64,000 bases of DNA from Algoriphagus lutimaris (GCF_017051705.1 NZ_JAFIDJ010000002.1:826384-890383), one strand, 5' to 3'; positions 44,370 through 53,345 are shown, counted from the first letter of the stretch. Translations and numbers: made by a program. The notes: generated by a model from the letters alone, not told the origin.

Positions 44370-47300
44370 TTACAGATCTATGTTGATTCCGAATGCAAAT
44401 TTTCTCTGGAATGGATATGAATTTGCATCTCCACTCGACGCATTAACCGATTCCGGATCCACATATTTCTTGATGGCAGAGATTTCATATAAGTTCTCTC
44501 CCGTTACATAAAATCTTACTTTGGTTACGTTTAGCCTTTCTGTCAACACCTGAGGAAGGCTATAACCAAGAGTGATATTTTTAAGTCTTAAATAAGCACC
44601 ACTTAGCAAATAGTTGGTTTGAGGAATATCCAACCCTGCTCCATAATTAGCATCTGCCAACCAAGATTGAAGTACCGGATAGCTTGAATCCAAATTTTGC
44701 TCTGCTAAGCCCGCTTCAATGTAAGATTGAGAATGCTGAGCCAATAAATCAGTTCCATCTGCCTCTGCTCTGTAGAAATCAAGGTTCCAAGGATAAACAT
44801 TCCCGTAAGGCTGTTGGTAAGGTCCCCAGAAGAGGTAACGGCTTGGGTAATAATCTCTTTTAGCTACGCCTTGTAAGAAAAGGGATAAATCAAATCCACT
44901 CCAGCCTACGTTAATGTTAGCTCCATATCGATATCTAGCAGTAGTGTTACCAATTAATCTCAAGTCCTTTGGATCATCTTGGGATTGACCTCTTTCGATT
45001 TTACCATCATTATCTTGGTCTACATACTTTGGCCAGCCTGGAACAATGTCCAAAGCTCCCCATGGTACGATACTGGATTGATCCAATTGAGCAATTTCAT
45101 CTTCATTGGCAAATAACCCATCACTTTCAAGCCCCCACAACTCACCCACTTCCTGGCCTACTCTCCAATTGGAAAATAAGTTTTGCTCATTTTGGAATTT
45201 GGTAATGGTAGATCTAGAATCTGAAAGGATCATTTTCACACCAAAAGTTACTGGGTTGGATGTGCTTCCTACCTGATCTCTATATCCAATGGAAAAGTCA
45301 AATCCTTTTGTTCTTAAATCAGCTGCATTTTGCTTTGGAGGTGCGGTTCCTAATACTCCTGGAAGTTCTACTGGGTCCGTAAGCATTCCTTTGGTATCCC
45401 GGATGAAATAATCAAAAGTACCACTGATTCTATCTCCTAAAAATCCGAAATCCAAACCTACGTTTGTAGAGATTACTTCTTCCCAAGTATAGAAATTAGG
45501 ATCTACCGCTAAAGATGGAGCAGAGGTAATAATGGTTTTCTTACTACCGTCTATTAGGTAACTAGACAAGTTGGTTGGCAAAGCTTGGATATATCCAAAG
45601 TTCGCTACATTCTGATTTCCTAAACTACCATAAGAGGCTCTCACTTTGAACGTAGATACTACATTGGTCAAAGGTTGGAAGAAACCTTCATCCATCATCA
45701 ACCAGGAAGCAGAAACGGATGGGAAGAAGCCCCAACGGTTGTCGCTTGGGAATCTGGATGACCCATCATATCGTCCATTCACCTCAAGGATGTATTTATC
45801 ATTGAAGGTGTAGTTAATTCTACCAAACAAACTTCTTACAGAATAGGCACTATAGGATGGCGTAATGAATGATTCTCCAGTAGTCAAACCTATGTATGGA
45901 AGGGAAGAGGAAATCAACACTCTTCTTTCTGCTTGAATCGTGGAGTAGTCATAATTTTCTTGGTTGTAACCTGCTAAGATTCCGAAGTTATGCTTACCAA
46001 GAGTTTTGGAATATCTACCATAAAAATCCAAGATGGTGGTATTCAAAGATCCGTTTCTTTCGATTACAGATCCATCTCCACCTTCTGTTCGGATGTCTTC
46101 AGGACCAAAGCCAATATTATATTTCTTTCTATTCCAATGGTATTTCCATTGCTCTCTTTTGAAACTGGCCGTTCCTTTGAAAATCAAATCCCCGTTTAAC
46201 ATGGTAGCGGTAGCTCCCAAAATATTTTGGAAACCAAACATGTTTTCTTGATTCTCTCCTCCATCTACTAACCTGGCAGCTAATCTTCCTGTCGCTGTGT
46301 TTGCCCAGGAACCATCAGGGTTGACCGCCACATCAATTGGTCTTAAGTTGTAAACACTTGTAATATTGTTGGTCGGATCTTCTCTTTTAGTCTGGTAGAT
46401 GTTCAGATTATTGTCCACATCTAGCCATTTCAACGGCTTAGCAGTTACTCGAGCTCTAAGGGAATACCTTTTCCAATAGTCATCAGCTAATTTATTTAGT
46501 CCGTTTTCATTGGTATAATCACCTGAGACGTAATAGCCCATTGGCATTTTTCCACCACTATTTCCACTAATCGCTAAACTATGGTTGGTAGAAAAGCTGG
46601 ATTTATTGAAGAAGTAATCATACCAGTCATAATTACCCATGTAAGCCCAACGATTTGGGTTATTGGGATCTAATCTAGTATCCTCGATAGAAGGATCTTC
46701 TGATCTTTCTTTTGCCCATTGGTAATGCGCATCAGAATAATTGACATAATCCCAAGGTGTATTATTGGTAGATGTTTCCAACACTCTGGAATGGATATAC
46801 GGATCTGTTACAGGTTCTGGAAGTACAGAAGGTCGACCCCATGCAAAATAGTTATTGTAGGTTATTCGCTGATTACCGGATGTTCCTTTTTTGGTGGTAA
46901 TCAAAATCACTCCAAATGCGGCTCTGGCACCATAAATTGCAGCTGAAGCAGCATCTCTAAGTACGGAGTAAGATTCAATATCAGAAGGATTCAACCTCAA
47001 TAAATCGCTGTTGTTTCCTGCAATTCCATCAATTATAATCAAAGGGTCTCCTCCATTGATAGAAGTAAAACCTCTAATATTGATATTAGGAACGGATCCA
47101 GGTCTACCTCCTTGATAGGTAATGTTCAAACCAGGACTCATCCCTTGAAGTCCTTGCATAACATTCGCGATAGGTCTATCGGCAATTTCTTCTCCAGCCA
47201 ATTGATCCACGGCACCCGTTACATTTACCTTTTTCTGAGTTCCGTATCCCACTACAACTACCTGCTCCAGCAACGTATCTTCTTCTTCGAAAGTAAGATC

Positions 47301-47609
47301 AATGATACTGTTTCCTCTCACAGGCTGCTCCATGGTCTTATATCCAATGAAAGAAAATACCAATACAGCATTTTCATTGGAAACCTCAATCGTATAAGAT
47401 CCATCCAAATCAGTGATCGTACCATTTTGAGTACCTTTTTCCAATACGGATACTCCAGGCATTCCTAATCCTGATTTATCAGTGATCGTTCCTTTGATTT
47501 GAGATTGTGCGAACGAACTAATCGCAAAAGTCACAACCAAAAAAATCATAAGGCCTGTCCTCCTTATCAAGGAGTTTCGGTCTGGGATTCTTTGTAAAAC
47601 TTGTTCCAT
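44370..47609 (-). CDS. SusC/RagA-family TonB-dependent outer-membrane transporter
   Basis: A 1079-residue TonB-dependent transporter. After the signal peptide comes a carboxypeptidase-regulatory-like domain (IKGTITDKSGLGMPGVSVLE, about 36-115), then the TonB box/plug with VVVGYGTQKKVNVTGAVDQ and the SusC signature NVMQGLQGMSPGLNI...PNINIRGFTSINGGDPLIII, and a 22-strand barrel ending FPFQRKFAFGINIDL. It imports the ligand bound by SusD using TonB energy. It is the first gene of a susC-susD-phosphodiesterase transcript; a shared palindromic motif lies upstream at 47692. Confidence 0.96.
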   Translation of the reverse strand: MEQVLQRIPDRNSLIRRTGLMIFLVVTFAISSFAQSQIKGTITDKSGLGMPGVSVLEKGTQNGTITDLDGSYTIEVSNENAVLVFSFIGYKTMEQPVRGNSIIDLTFEEEDTLLEQVVVVGYGTQKKVNVTGAVDQLAGEEIADRPIANVMQGLQGMSPGLNITYQGGRPGSVPNINIRGFTSINGGDPLIIIDGIAGNNSDLLRLNPSDIESYSVLRDAASAAIYGARAAFGVILITTKKGTSGNQRITYNNYFAWGRPSVLPEPVTDPYIHSRVLETSTNNTPWDYVNYSDAHYQWAKERSEDPSIEDTRLDPNNPNRWAYMGNYDWYDYFFNKSSFSTNHSLAISGNSGGKMPMGYYVSGDYTNENGLNKLADDYWKRYSLRARVTAKPLKWLDVDNNLNIYQTKREDPTNNITSVYNLRPIDVAVNPDGSWANTATGRLAARLVDGGENQENMFGFQNILGATATMLNGDLIFKGTASFKREQWKYHWNRKKYNIGFGPEDIRTEGGDGSVIERNGSLNTTILDFYGRYSKTLGKHNFGILAGYNQENYDYSTIQAERRVLISSSLPYIGLTTGESFITPSYSAYSVRSLFGRINYTFNDKYILEVNGRYDGSSRFPSDNRWGFFPSVSASWLMMDEGFFQPLTNVVSTFKVRASYGSLGNQNVANFGYIQALPTNLSSYLIDGSKKTIITSAPSLAVDPNFYTWEEVISTNVGLDFGFLGDRISGTFDYFIRDTKGMLTDPVELPGVLGTAPPKQNAADLRTKGFDFSIGYRDQVGSTSNPVTFGVKMILSDSRSTITKFQNEQNLFSNWRVGQEVGELWGLESDGLFANEDEIAQLDQSSIVPWGALDIVPGWPKYVDQDNDGKIERGQSQDDPKDLRLIGNTTARYRYGANINVGWSGFDLSLFLQGVAKRDYYPSRYLFWGPYQQPYGNVYPWNLDFYRAEADGTDLLAQHSQSYIEAGLAEQNLDSSYPVLQSWLADANYGAGLDIPQTNYLLSGAYLRLKNITLGYSLPQVLTERLNVTKVRFYVTGENLYEISAIKKYVDPESVNASSGDANSYPFQRKFAFGINIDL

Positions 47610-47691
47610 ATAGTATTGAGTTGAATTGTTTCTTTTTCAAATTTTCTATTCCAAAAACGGTTAAAAAATTGCCAATTTAACCAAGAATTTA

Positions 47692-47722
47692 TTGAACATT
47701 CATTCAATATTAAATATTGTAA
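47692..47722 (-). promoter_or_regulatory. Shared palindromic operator-like motif, copy 1 (upstream of susC)
   Basis: 31 bases beginning TTGAACATTCATTCAA and continuing into CAATATTAAATATTG (perfect 7-bp inverted repeat around one A). 26 of 31 bases match the copy at 48968-48998. It lies 82 bases upstream of the susC start. Confidence 0.75.
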
Positions 47723-47913
47723 TTTAAAATTCAAAGGAATTAAATTTCCATTTTAAATAGTTAATAATAATTTAATACTTAGTGTTAGTAATTAATCCTG
47801 AAGAAATGAATCAATAATAAAATGCTAAAAATTGAAGTTTTTCCACAAAAAATTGACCCATTGATTATAGCAAGCTGCTTATTTGCAGTTTATGAATCAT
47901 TGAATGGAATTAT

Positions 47914-47950
47914 ATAAAAAAACATAAGCCACCCTTAAATGATGGCTTAT
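47914..47950 (-). terminator. Rho-independent terminator of the metallophosphoesterase gene
   Basis: Minus strand: ATAAGCCA...TGGCTTAT stem followed by GTTTTTTT. It separates this transcript from susC, so the two copies of the palindromic motif serve separate promoters. Confidence 0.87.
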
Positions 47951-47983
47951 TAGATAATTGTCAATTCAGAAAAATATGGTTTT

Positions 47984-48880
47984 TTATCGCAGAGGGAAAT
48001 ATTCATTTTCCACCTGACCATCTTCATATAATTTTAAAATTGCATATCCAGGAGGAGTCTCCAAGTAATACTGTTTACCAGCAGATTCCTGATCTCCATC
48101 TCCCCACCAAAATCCACTAAGGGATCCATTACAGAAATAATGTACATCATTGTACCAAGTTCTGTCCAACAAATGTTGATGACCACTCAAACACACCCGA
48201 ACCTTATCTTTATGTTGGTAGAATAATTTTTTCAATTCTTTATGGTCCTGATGCTGACCACCTACCAGCGCATTGGTAATGGATGTAATTGGAAAATGAG
48301 ACATGACTAAGGTTGGAGTATTTTCGGCAAGTTGAATTAGGTCATTTTCTAACCAGTTCATCTGCTCTTCCCCAAGGCTAATTCCCTCATGATTTCCATC
48401 CAAAATGACAAAATGCCAGCCATTTTTATCAAAGCTGTAATAAGGTGATGGCATCCCCAAACGTTCCACTACATAAGGCTTCCCATACATCGGCTCTTGA
48501 TTTTTATCAGCAACATCCCACCAAGGATCGTGGTTACCAATACAGCTATACACTTCACTTTCTTTGATTTCTTCCCTGAATTGATCCCAAACTTCCCATT
48601 GTGCAATGACTCGATCCTTTGTCACTCCTTCATACGAAGCATCATGGATGCTATCCCCTCCATTTAGATAAAAATCGGGTTTATGTTTTTTAACGATTTT
48701 CAACCAGTCTATGGCTCTAGAAGGAACATCTTCTTCGGGCCGAATATGAACGTCAGTAATATGGGCAACTGTTAACACCGGTTTTTTAGCAGAATTAATG
48801 TCTTTAGCAGATGAAACGGTAGGCAATCCTATTCCTGCAGAAATAAATCCAGCATTTGTTAAAAACTTCCTTCTATTCAT
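47984..48880 (-). CDS. Tat-exported calcineurin-like metallophosphoesterase
   Basis: A 298-residue protein with a twin-arginine-like signal (MNRRKFLTNAGFISAGIGLP). All metallophosphoesterase motifs are visible: HITDVHI (DxH), LNGGDSIHD (GD), CIGNHDPWW (GNHD), MSHFPI and SGHQHLLD (GHxH). It would hydrolyse a phosphomonoester or diester in the periplasm with a two-metal centre. It is divergent from the TetR gene and shares a 31-base motif with the susC promoter, so it is probably co-regulated with the SusCD unit. Phosphocholine or glycerophosphodiesters are plausible substrates. Confidence 0.88.
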   Translation of the reverse strand: MNRRKFLTNAGFISAGIGLPTVSSAKDINSAKKPVLTVAHITDVHIRPEEDVPSRAIDWLKIVKKHKPDFYLNGGDSIHDASYEGVTKDRVIAQWEVWDQFREEIKESEVYSCIGNHDPWWDVADKNQEPMYGKPYVVERLGMPSPYYSFDKNGWHFVILDGNHEGISLGEEQMNWLENDLIQLAENTPTLVMSHFPITSITNALVGGQHQDHKELKKLFYQHKDKVRVCLSGHQHLLDRTWYNDVHYFCNGSLSGFWWGDGDQESAGKQYYLETPPGYAILKLYEDGQVENEYFPLR

Positions 48881-48967
48881 ATTCTCTTTAAATCAATTTT
48901 TCCTGACTAAAAGCCATGAAAATCAGCATTTTTTGAATTATTTTTATTTTTAGTCACCCGATTTCTG

Positions 48968-48998
48968 TTGAATGACCATTCAATATTATATATTGTAA
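48968..48998. promoter_or_regulatory. Shared palindromic operator-like motif, copy 2 (between metallophosphoesterase and TetR genes)
   Basis: TTGAATG-AC-CATTCAA is a perfect 7-bp inverted repeat, followed by CAATATTATATATTG. It lies 87 bases upstream of the metallophosphoesterase start and 66 bases upstream of the tetR start, fitting autoregulation of a TetR repressor. Confidence 0.75.
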
Positions 48999-49064
48999 AA
49001 GTCAAAACAAAAGAATTTACTCTAATTAAAGAGTGCATTAACTTTATTTTAATAATTAATTAAC

Positions 49065-49649
49065 ATGGCCACAAAGGTTTCTGCTGATAGGAAAAGAGAA
49101 ATAATTGAAGGGTTTTATCAGCTTTCCAAAGAAAATGGAATTGAAAACACATCCATTGCCAAAATCGGAAAACACCTGGGGATGCCCCCTAGTCTGATCA
49201 TGCATTATTTCCCCACCAGGGACATTTTAATTTCTAATCTCATCTCATTTATTCTAAAGAGATTATTGCAAATTTATACACCTATTATCAAGGAATTGAG
49301 GGTTCAAAACTATACCGACCCTCATACATTTGTAGAGCGAATGTTTTCGAGAGACTGGAACCTATTGATTGATGATGGAGTATTTTATAGTTGCTTTAGC
49401 TTGATTTTCAGGAATGATACTATTAAGCGGGAATACCGAAACCTTCATCTCAAACTCAGAGAAAATTTGAAGGAGATTCTTGATCAAGATGAAAAATTGA
49501 ATAAAAAAGATACTGCATTACTTTCTGAGCAAATCTTTGTAGTAGTAGAAGGTGCTTACTATTATTTATCCATGATTGATGATGAGGAGCTTTACGAGCA
49601 AAAAGTCGAGATTTTTAAAAATCAGGTTTACGATTTACTAAGAGGCTAA
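49065..49649 (+). CDS. TetR family transcriptional regulator
   Basis: A 194-residue TetR-type regulator. The N-terminal HTH (about 10-55) reads KREIIEGFYQLSKENGIENT SIAKIGKHLGMPPSLIMHYF with the expected recognition helix; the C-terminal ligand domain (about 60-194) has no clear family. By position it is divergent from a metallophosphoesterase and next to a SusCD, BCCT and choline dehydrogenase block; BetI, the choline-responsive regulator of betaine genes, is also TetR-type. It probably binds the palindrome at 48968. Ligand not shown by sequence. Confidence 0.9.
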   Translation: MATKVSADRKREIIEGFYQLSKENGIENTSIAKIGKHLGMPPSLIMHYFPTRDILISNLISFILKRLLQIYTPIIKELRVQNYTDPHTFVERMFSRDWNLLIDDGVFYSCFSLIFRNDTIKREYRNLHLKLRENLKEILDQDEKLNKKDTALLSEQIFVVVEGAYYYLSMIDDEELYEQKVEIFKNQVYDLLRG

Positions 49650-49671
49650 ATTCTTACCAGTACTCAATTTT

Positions 49672-50137
49672 TTAAAATCGTTTTGCAACTCCTAAAGCAA
49701 ATGACGTCACATCATAAATATTAGACCTTACATCCTGGGATAAAACAGCAACCATCTCCCAGCCATTTGAAATTTCTACTCCATATTCCAAACTTATAGG
49801 ACCCTGTAATGGTAGGAGCAATAGGTCTTTCACGCTCTACCACACCTCCCTCATCTCCTGTTTCGATAAAATAATTCTCGTTGACAAAATCCGTTTGAAC
49901 CCCCAAAGCAAACTTATTTGAAAACCAATAGCTGTAATCCACTGCAAAAGAAGGGACCATGGTAAATTGCTTTTTCCCTTCACTGGATCTGCCCTGACCA
50001 ATTCTGGAATGACCCAATAATAAGGCAATCACATGTTTTCCTTCCTTCGTTTCCTTCTCTATCTCTTCCTGTGCTTTTAATTCTGAAAAAGAGCTTAGAA
50101 TCAAAAGAACAATTGTAAAGTGAAAAATTCTATTCAT
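49672..50137 (-). pseudogene. Small outer-membrane protein gene with frameshift near the 3' end
   Basis: The frame from 50137 encodes a signal peptide (LILSSFSELKAQ) and a beta-barrel-like region (VDYSYWFSNKFALGVQTDFV) but ends abnormally at 49721 with SRNFKWLGDGCCFIPGC. Removing one base of the CCC run at 49802-49804 (GGG on the minus strand) restores TITGPISLEYGVEISNGWE and then LSQDVRSNIYDVTSFALGVA with a proper end KRF at 49672. The gene is therefore frameshifted, by mutation or sequence error. Function of the intact protein is unknown; it looks like a family of short outer-membrane proteins. Confidence 0.7.
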
Positions 50138-50238
50138 GTGGTAGTAGTTAAAAGCTTATTACAAATTACAAATCAACTGGAATCGAAAAAAGCAGGAACT
50201 GTGTCCTGCTCTGATTTCCTGTTTAAAACTACGGAATG

Positions 50239-50763
50239 TTATTGCGCATTTTTAGAAAGAGTCATCTCGAAAAATTGATACCAATTCTCTCCTTTCTTAA
50301 TTTCTCCAATTTCAAACCAAGTTTCTTGTTCATCAATCCGGATGATGTATCGAATATCTTCCCTTGGATACCAATAGAAATTACCATTAATAGTCTCTGC
50401 TTTGAATTCTCCTTTTCGGCCGTTTTGTAGATAGGATTGAAAGGAGTATTGATCTTTTTCTCCTCCAAAGGTTACTATGGCCATTGCATTATGAATGATT
50501 TGATCATGAGTCTTTCCCTGTCCTTCAATCAAAATTGCTGTAGAGTCCAATTTAAACTGGATGTGTTCTGTTTGGGTAAACTCATATCTTTCCCGGTCAG
50601 CTCCCATCATCCATCCACTTCCTGACCATGATCCGATTAAGTGTTGAAGAGAACTTATCGCCTCTTTTGAAACAGGATCGGTTTCTACGTTTTGAGAAAA
50701 CGCCTGGTACTGAACTCCTGTAAGAACCCAGATTCCTAACATAATTTTAAATAAGTTTTTCAT
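50239..50763 (-). CDS. Exported DUF1579-like protein
   Basis: A 174-residue protein with a signal peptide (VLTGVQYQAFSQ). The mature part, starting SLQHLIGSWSGSGWMMG, then FKLDSTAILIEGQGK, AMAIVTFGGEKDQYSFQSYL and GEFKAETINGNFYWYP, has the lipocalin-like pattern of DUF1579-type proteins. Function unknown. It is the distal gene on the minus strand behind a winged-helix regulator and a membrane protein. Confidence 0.7.
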   Translation of the reverse strand: MKNLFKIMLGIWVLTGVQYQAFSQNVETDPVSKEAISSLQHLIGSWSGSGWMMGADRERYEFTQTEHIQFKLDSTAILIEGQGKTHDQIIHNAMAIVTFGGEKDQYSFQSYLQNGRKGEFKAETINGNFYWYPREDIRYIIRIDEQETWFEIGEIKKGENWYQFFEMTLSKNAQ

Positions 50764-50805
50764 TTGTAAACTGGTTTATTTTATAAACTAAAATGACAAA
50801 AAATT

Positions 50806-51093
50806 TTAATGGATGTAATTCTTTAAATTTTCTACATAGTCTTCAAAAGCCTTTATCCCTTTGGAAGTAATTTTACAGGTGGTCAAAGGTCTTTTACCTT
50901 TAAACGATTTATGGATTTTGATATAACCTGCCTTTTCGAGTTTATCCAACTGAACACTCAGATTACCCGCGGTCGCTTCCGTTTTTTCCTTTAAGAAAGT
51001 AAACTCTGCTTCCTCCAGTCCTATCAACAATGACATGACTGCCAGTCTTAATTGAGAGTGAAGAAGAGGATCAAGTGGCTTAAACACGTTCAC
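50806..51093 (-). CDS. Winged-helix transcriptional regulator (ArsR/PadR-like)
   Basis: A 95-residue DNA-binding protein with a winged-helix fold: LRLAVMSLLIGLEEAEFTFL, the recognition helix ATAGNLSVQLDKLEKAGYI and a wing KSFKGKRPLTTCKITSKG. It overlaps the preceding membrane-protein gene by 14 bases, so the two are translated together and may form a regulator-target or sensor pair. Signal unknown. Confidence 0.88.
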   Translation of the reverse strand: MNVFKPLDPLLHSQLRLAVMSLLIGLEEAEFTFLKEKTEATAGNLSVQLDKLEKAGYIKIHKSFKGKRPLTTCKITSKGIKAFEDYVENLKNYIH

Positions 51094-51655
51094 GGTAGTT
51101 TTTTTTCAAATAATATCCGGGCACAAGATATCCTAAAATGATGGCAATCCCTGCTACTAGGTACTGATCCATGACCGGTAATGTAAAAGCAACGATGGCT
51201 CCTATACCAAGGATTACTCCACCCAGTTTAACTACGTTGACCCGAATAAGAGTCCCCGTAACAAACATTCCCAAAGCTGCCAAAATTAAAATCACCGGAT
51301 TCTGATTGAATTCCAAAATATTCATAAATCCCAACACGATGATAATTCCAACAAACACGGCAATCCACAATTGGCTGATCACGATGTCTAAATGAGTTCT
51401 GACTCTTGCCTTTTTTCCCTTTCGAATACCATGCACCGTGCTTACAATCGTCGTTGGGATCACTAATAGCCATATCAAATAGGAATTGGCTATCCCTGCT
51501 TTCATCAAAGCATAATGCCCCAAATTACAGATGGATATCGCCCACCCCCATAGTAGAATCTGAAAACTTCCATCTCCAGCTACTTCCCTTTTCGCTTTTC
51601 TGATCATGTCAGTAATCAGTGCTAATGAATCTTTACTGCTAAGCTCTTTTTCCAT
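51080..51655 (-). CDS. Membrane protein of unknown function (six helices)
   Basis: A 191-residue protein with about five or six membrane helices (starting near residues 28, 58, 92, 115, 138 and 160) and a short cytosolic N-terminus. No family recognised. It overlaps the winged-helix regulator gene by 14 bases; this type of regulator-membrane pair is common in Bacteroidetes and the regulator probably controls it. Confidence 0.7.
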   Translation of the reverse strand: MEKELSSKDSLALITDMIRKAKREVAGDGSFQILLWGWAISICNLGHYALMKAGIANSYLIWLLVIPTTIVSTVHGIRKGKKARVRTHLDIVISQLWIAVFVGIIIVLGFMNILEFNQNPVILILAALGMFVTGTLIRVNVVKLGGVILGIGAIVAFTLPVMDQYLVAGIAIILGYLVPGYYLKKNYRERV

Positions 51656-51797
51656 AATAGTTTTTTGTTTTCTTGCTATAACGGAACAAATATAAATAGG
51701 TTTACATTATAAACCTATTTATATACAAATATTTATGAATCAATTGTTTGAAACGAAGAAAGATGCCTAATTTTAATAATAAAGGAACATACCAATT

Positions 51798-52250
51798 ATG
51801 AAAGATATCTTTGATCCAGCTGTCACTGCTAAACTAATAGACAGGATCAATCAATTGACACCTGAAACTCAAGGACTTTGGGGAAAAATGAGTGTAGACC
51901 AAATGCTTGCACATTGTAATGTGGCCTATGAAATGGCATTTACTGATAAGCATGCAAAACCTAATGCGTTGGTTCGGTTTCTCCTAAAGACTTTCGTCAA
52001 AAATGGGGTTGTCAATGAAAAACCCTACCCAAAAAATGTAAGGACTGCTCCTGCTTTTATCATTGCTGACTCTAGAAATTTCAATGAGGAAAAGGAACGT
52101 TTGATTGGTTACTTGAACCATACCCTAGAATTGGGAAAGGAACACTTTGAAGGAAAAGCATCTATTTCCTTCGGGCCAATGACTGCTCAAGAATGGAATA
52201 ATCAATTCTATAAACATTTGGACCATCATCTGAACCAATTTGGCGTATGA
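51798..52250 (+). CDS. DUF1569/DinB-like protein
   Basis: A 150-residue protein with the start LIDRINQLTPETQGLWGKMS followed by VDQMLAHCNVAYEMAF, the pattern of DUF1569 proteins, which share the four-helix DinB fold with His metal ligands (HCN, and HLDHHLNQF at the end). Function unknown; DinB-like proteins may act in thiol metabolism or stress. It overlaps the glyoxalase gene by four bases (ATGA). Confidence 0.82.
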   Translation: MKDIFDPAVTAKLIDRINQLTPETQGLWGKMSVDQMLAHCNVAYEMAFTDKHAKPNALVRFLLKTFVKNGVVNEKPYPKNVRTAPAFIIADSRNFNEEKERLIGYLNHTLELGKEHFEGKASISFGPMTAQEWNNQFYKHLDHHLNQFGV

Positions 52251-52618
52251 ATCATCCAGCAAAATCAATTCGAACATTTATAGGAGCCAAAAACTTCGAA
52301 GAGAGTACTCGATTTTACCAAACCCTAGGTTTTACTGTAAAACCTCTAAGCAAAGGGTTCTCATTAGTGACTGTTAAGGAAAATATCTGCTTTTATCTAC
52401 AGGACTATTATTCCAAAGAATGGTGTGAAAACTGCATGATTTTTTTGGAAGTGGATCAGCTGGAATCTTATTGGGAAGCTATGAAAGTGCTTGGTATTCC
52501 GGATAAGTTTAAAGGAGTCAAGTTGAGCACTATCAAACATGAAGAATGGGGAAGTGAGTTTTTTCTTCACGATCCAGCAGGAGTTCTATGGCACTTTGGA
52601 GTGTTTAAAAACAACTAA
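52247..52618 (+). CDS. Glyoxalase/bleomycin-resistance (VOC) family protein
   Basis: A 123-residue VOC-superfamily protein: SIRTFIGAKNFEESTRFYQT, LGFTVKPLSKGFSLVTVKEN and the C-terminal EEWGSEFFLHDPAGVLWHFG with the metal-ligand positions. Members bind metal and act as glyoxalases, dioxygenases or drug-binding proteins; the specific role is unknown. It is translationally coupled with the DinB-like gene before it, so both may serve the same detoxification step. Confidence 0.85.
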   Translation: MNHPAKSIRTFIGAKNFEESTRFYQTLGFTVKPLSKGFSLVTVKENICFYLQDYYSKEWCENCMIFLEVDQLESYWEAMKVLGIPDKFKGVKLSTIKHEEWGSEFFLHDPAGVLWHFGVFKNN

Positions 52619-52683
52619 GAATTACTTTTTTATTTGCTTTAAAATCAGTAGTTTAGTTCAACTAACACTAAACCAGATTTTTT

Positions 52684-53292
52684 ATGAAAAAATTAACCTC
52701 ACTATTTTTGATCTTATTTTTTGTAGGGGTTGGAGCAATGGCTCAAAACTCCAGTGGGCCAGCAGCCATGAATCAAATGTTGTCTAAAAATGTAAAATAT
52801 CCAGCAGAGGTCAGAGCAGAGAATAAGTCTGGATTTGTCACTTTATCCATATCCATGGATGATTCTGGTTATCCCATGGGAAAGCCTACGGTTTATTCTT
52901 CTCATGAAAAATTATCTGAAGAGATATTAAGAACCTTTGCGTTGTTAAAAGAAAATTGGGATCCTAGTTTTTTAGATGGAAAAAAGACCGGTGAAGAATA
53001 CTTGATGACTTTTGAGTTCCGCTTAAGCCAAGGAGGTGAGTTTATTAAAAATCCATTGACGAAGTATAAAACTCCTGAAAAAGTAGATCATCTTGCTGTA
53101 TTAAATAAAGCAATTGAGGAAAACCCCTATTCTTCCAAACTATATCATGAAAGAGGCGAGTATTACCAAATGATTGGAGAAAACTGGCTTTCAAAATTAG
53201 ACTTCAATCAAAGTACATTTCTAAAAAATCAAGAGATAACCCATGTAGTGATTGTGGGATATGGAGCATCCAATCATCCAAAATCACTTTAA
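52684..53292 (+). CDS. Exported protein with TonB C-terminal-like domain
   Basis: A 202-residue protein with a signal peptide (FFVGVGAMAQ). The segment NVKYPAEVRAENKSGFVTLS followed by ISMDDSGYP resembles the C-terminal domain of energy-transducer TonB proteins as found in many Bacteroidetes proteins. The C-terminal part (about 125-170) could be one TPR-like unit (LNKAIEENPYSSKLYHERGE). Lacking a membrane anchor it is not a classic TonB. Function unknown. A strong terminator follows. Confidence 0.75.
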   Translation: MKKLTSLFLILFFVGVGAMAQNSSGPAAMNQMLSKNVKYPAEVRAENKSGFVTLSISMDDSGYPMGKPTVYSSHEKLSEEILRTFALLKENWDPSFLDGKKTGEEYLMTFEFRLSQGGEFIKNPLTKYKTPEKVDHLAVLNKAIEENPYSSKLYHERGEYYQMIGENWLSKLDFNQSTFLKNQEITHVVIVGYGASNHPKSL

Positions 53293-53314
53293 AAGATTAG
53301 CAATTGTTAAGCCT

Positions 53315-53345
53315 AAGGAGAACTGTAATCAGTTCTCCTTTTTTA
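53315..53345 (+). terminator. Rho-independent terminator
   Basis: AAGGAGAACTG / CAGTTCTCCTT, 11-bp perfect stem, loop TAAT, then a T run. It ends the TonB-like gene and lies inside the falsely long reading frame of the next gene. Confidence 0.93.

Larger units (their letters stand above)
47610..47983. other. Regulatory intergenic region upstream of susC
   Basis: 374 bases between the metallophosphoesterase terminator and susC. It holds the palindromic motif at 47692-47722, the terminator at 47914-47950 and a possible half-site TTGAATG at 47900. No gene seen. Confidence 0.5.
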
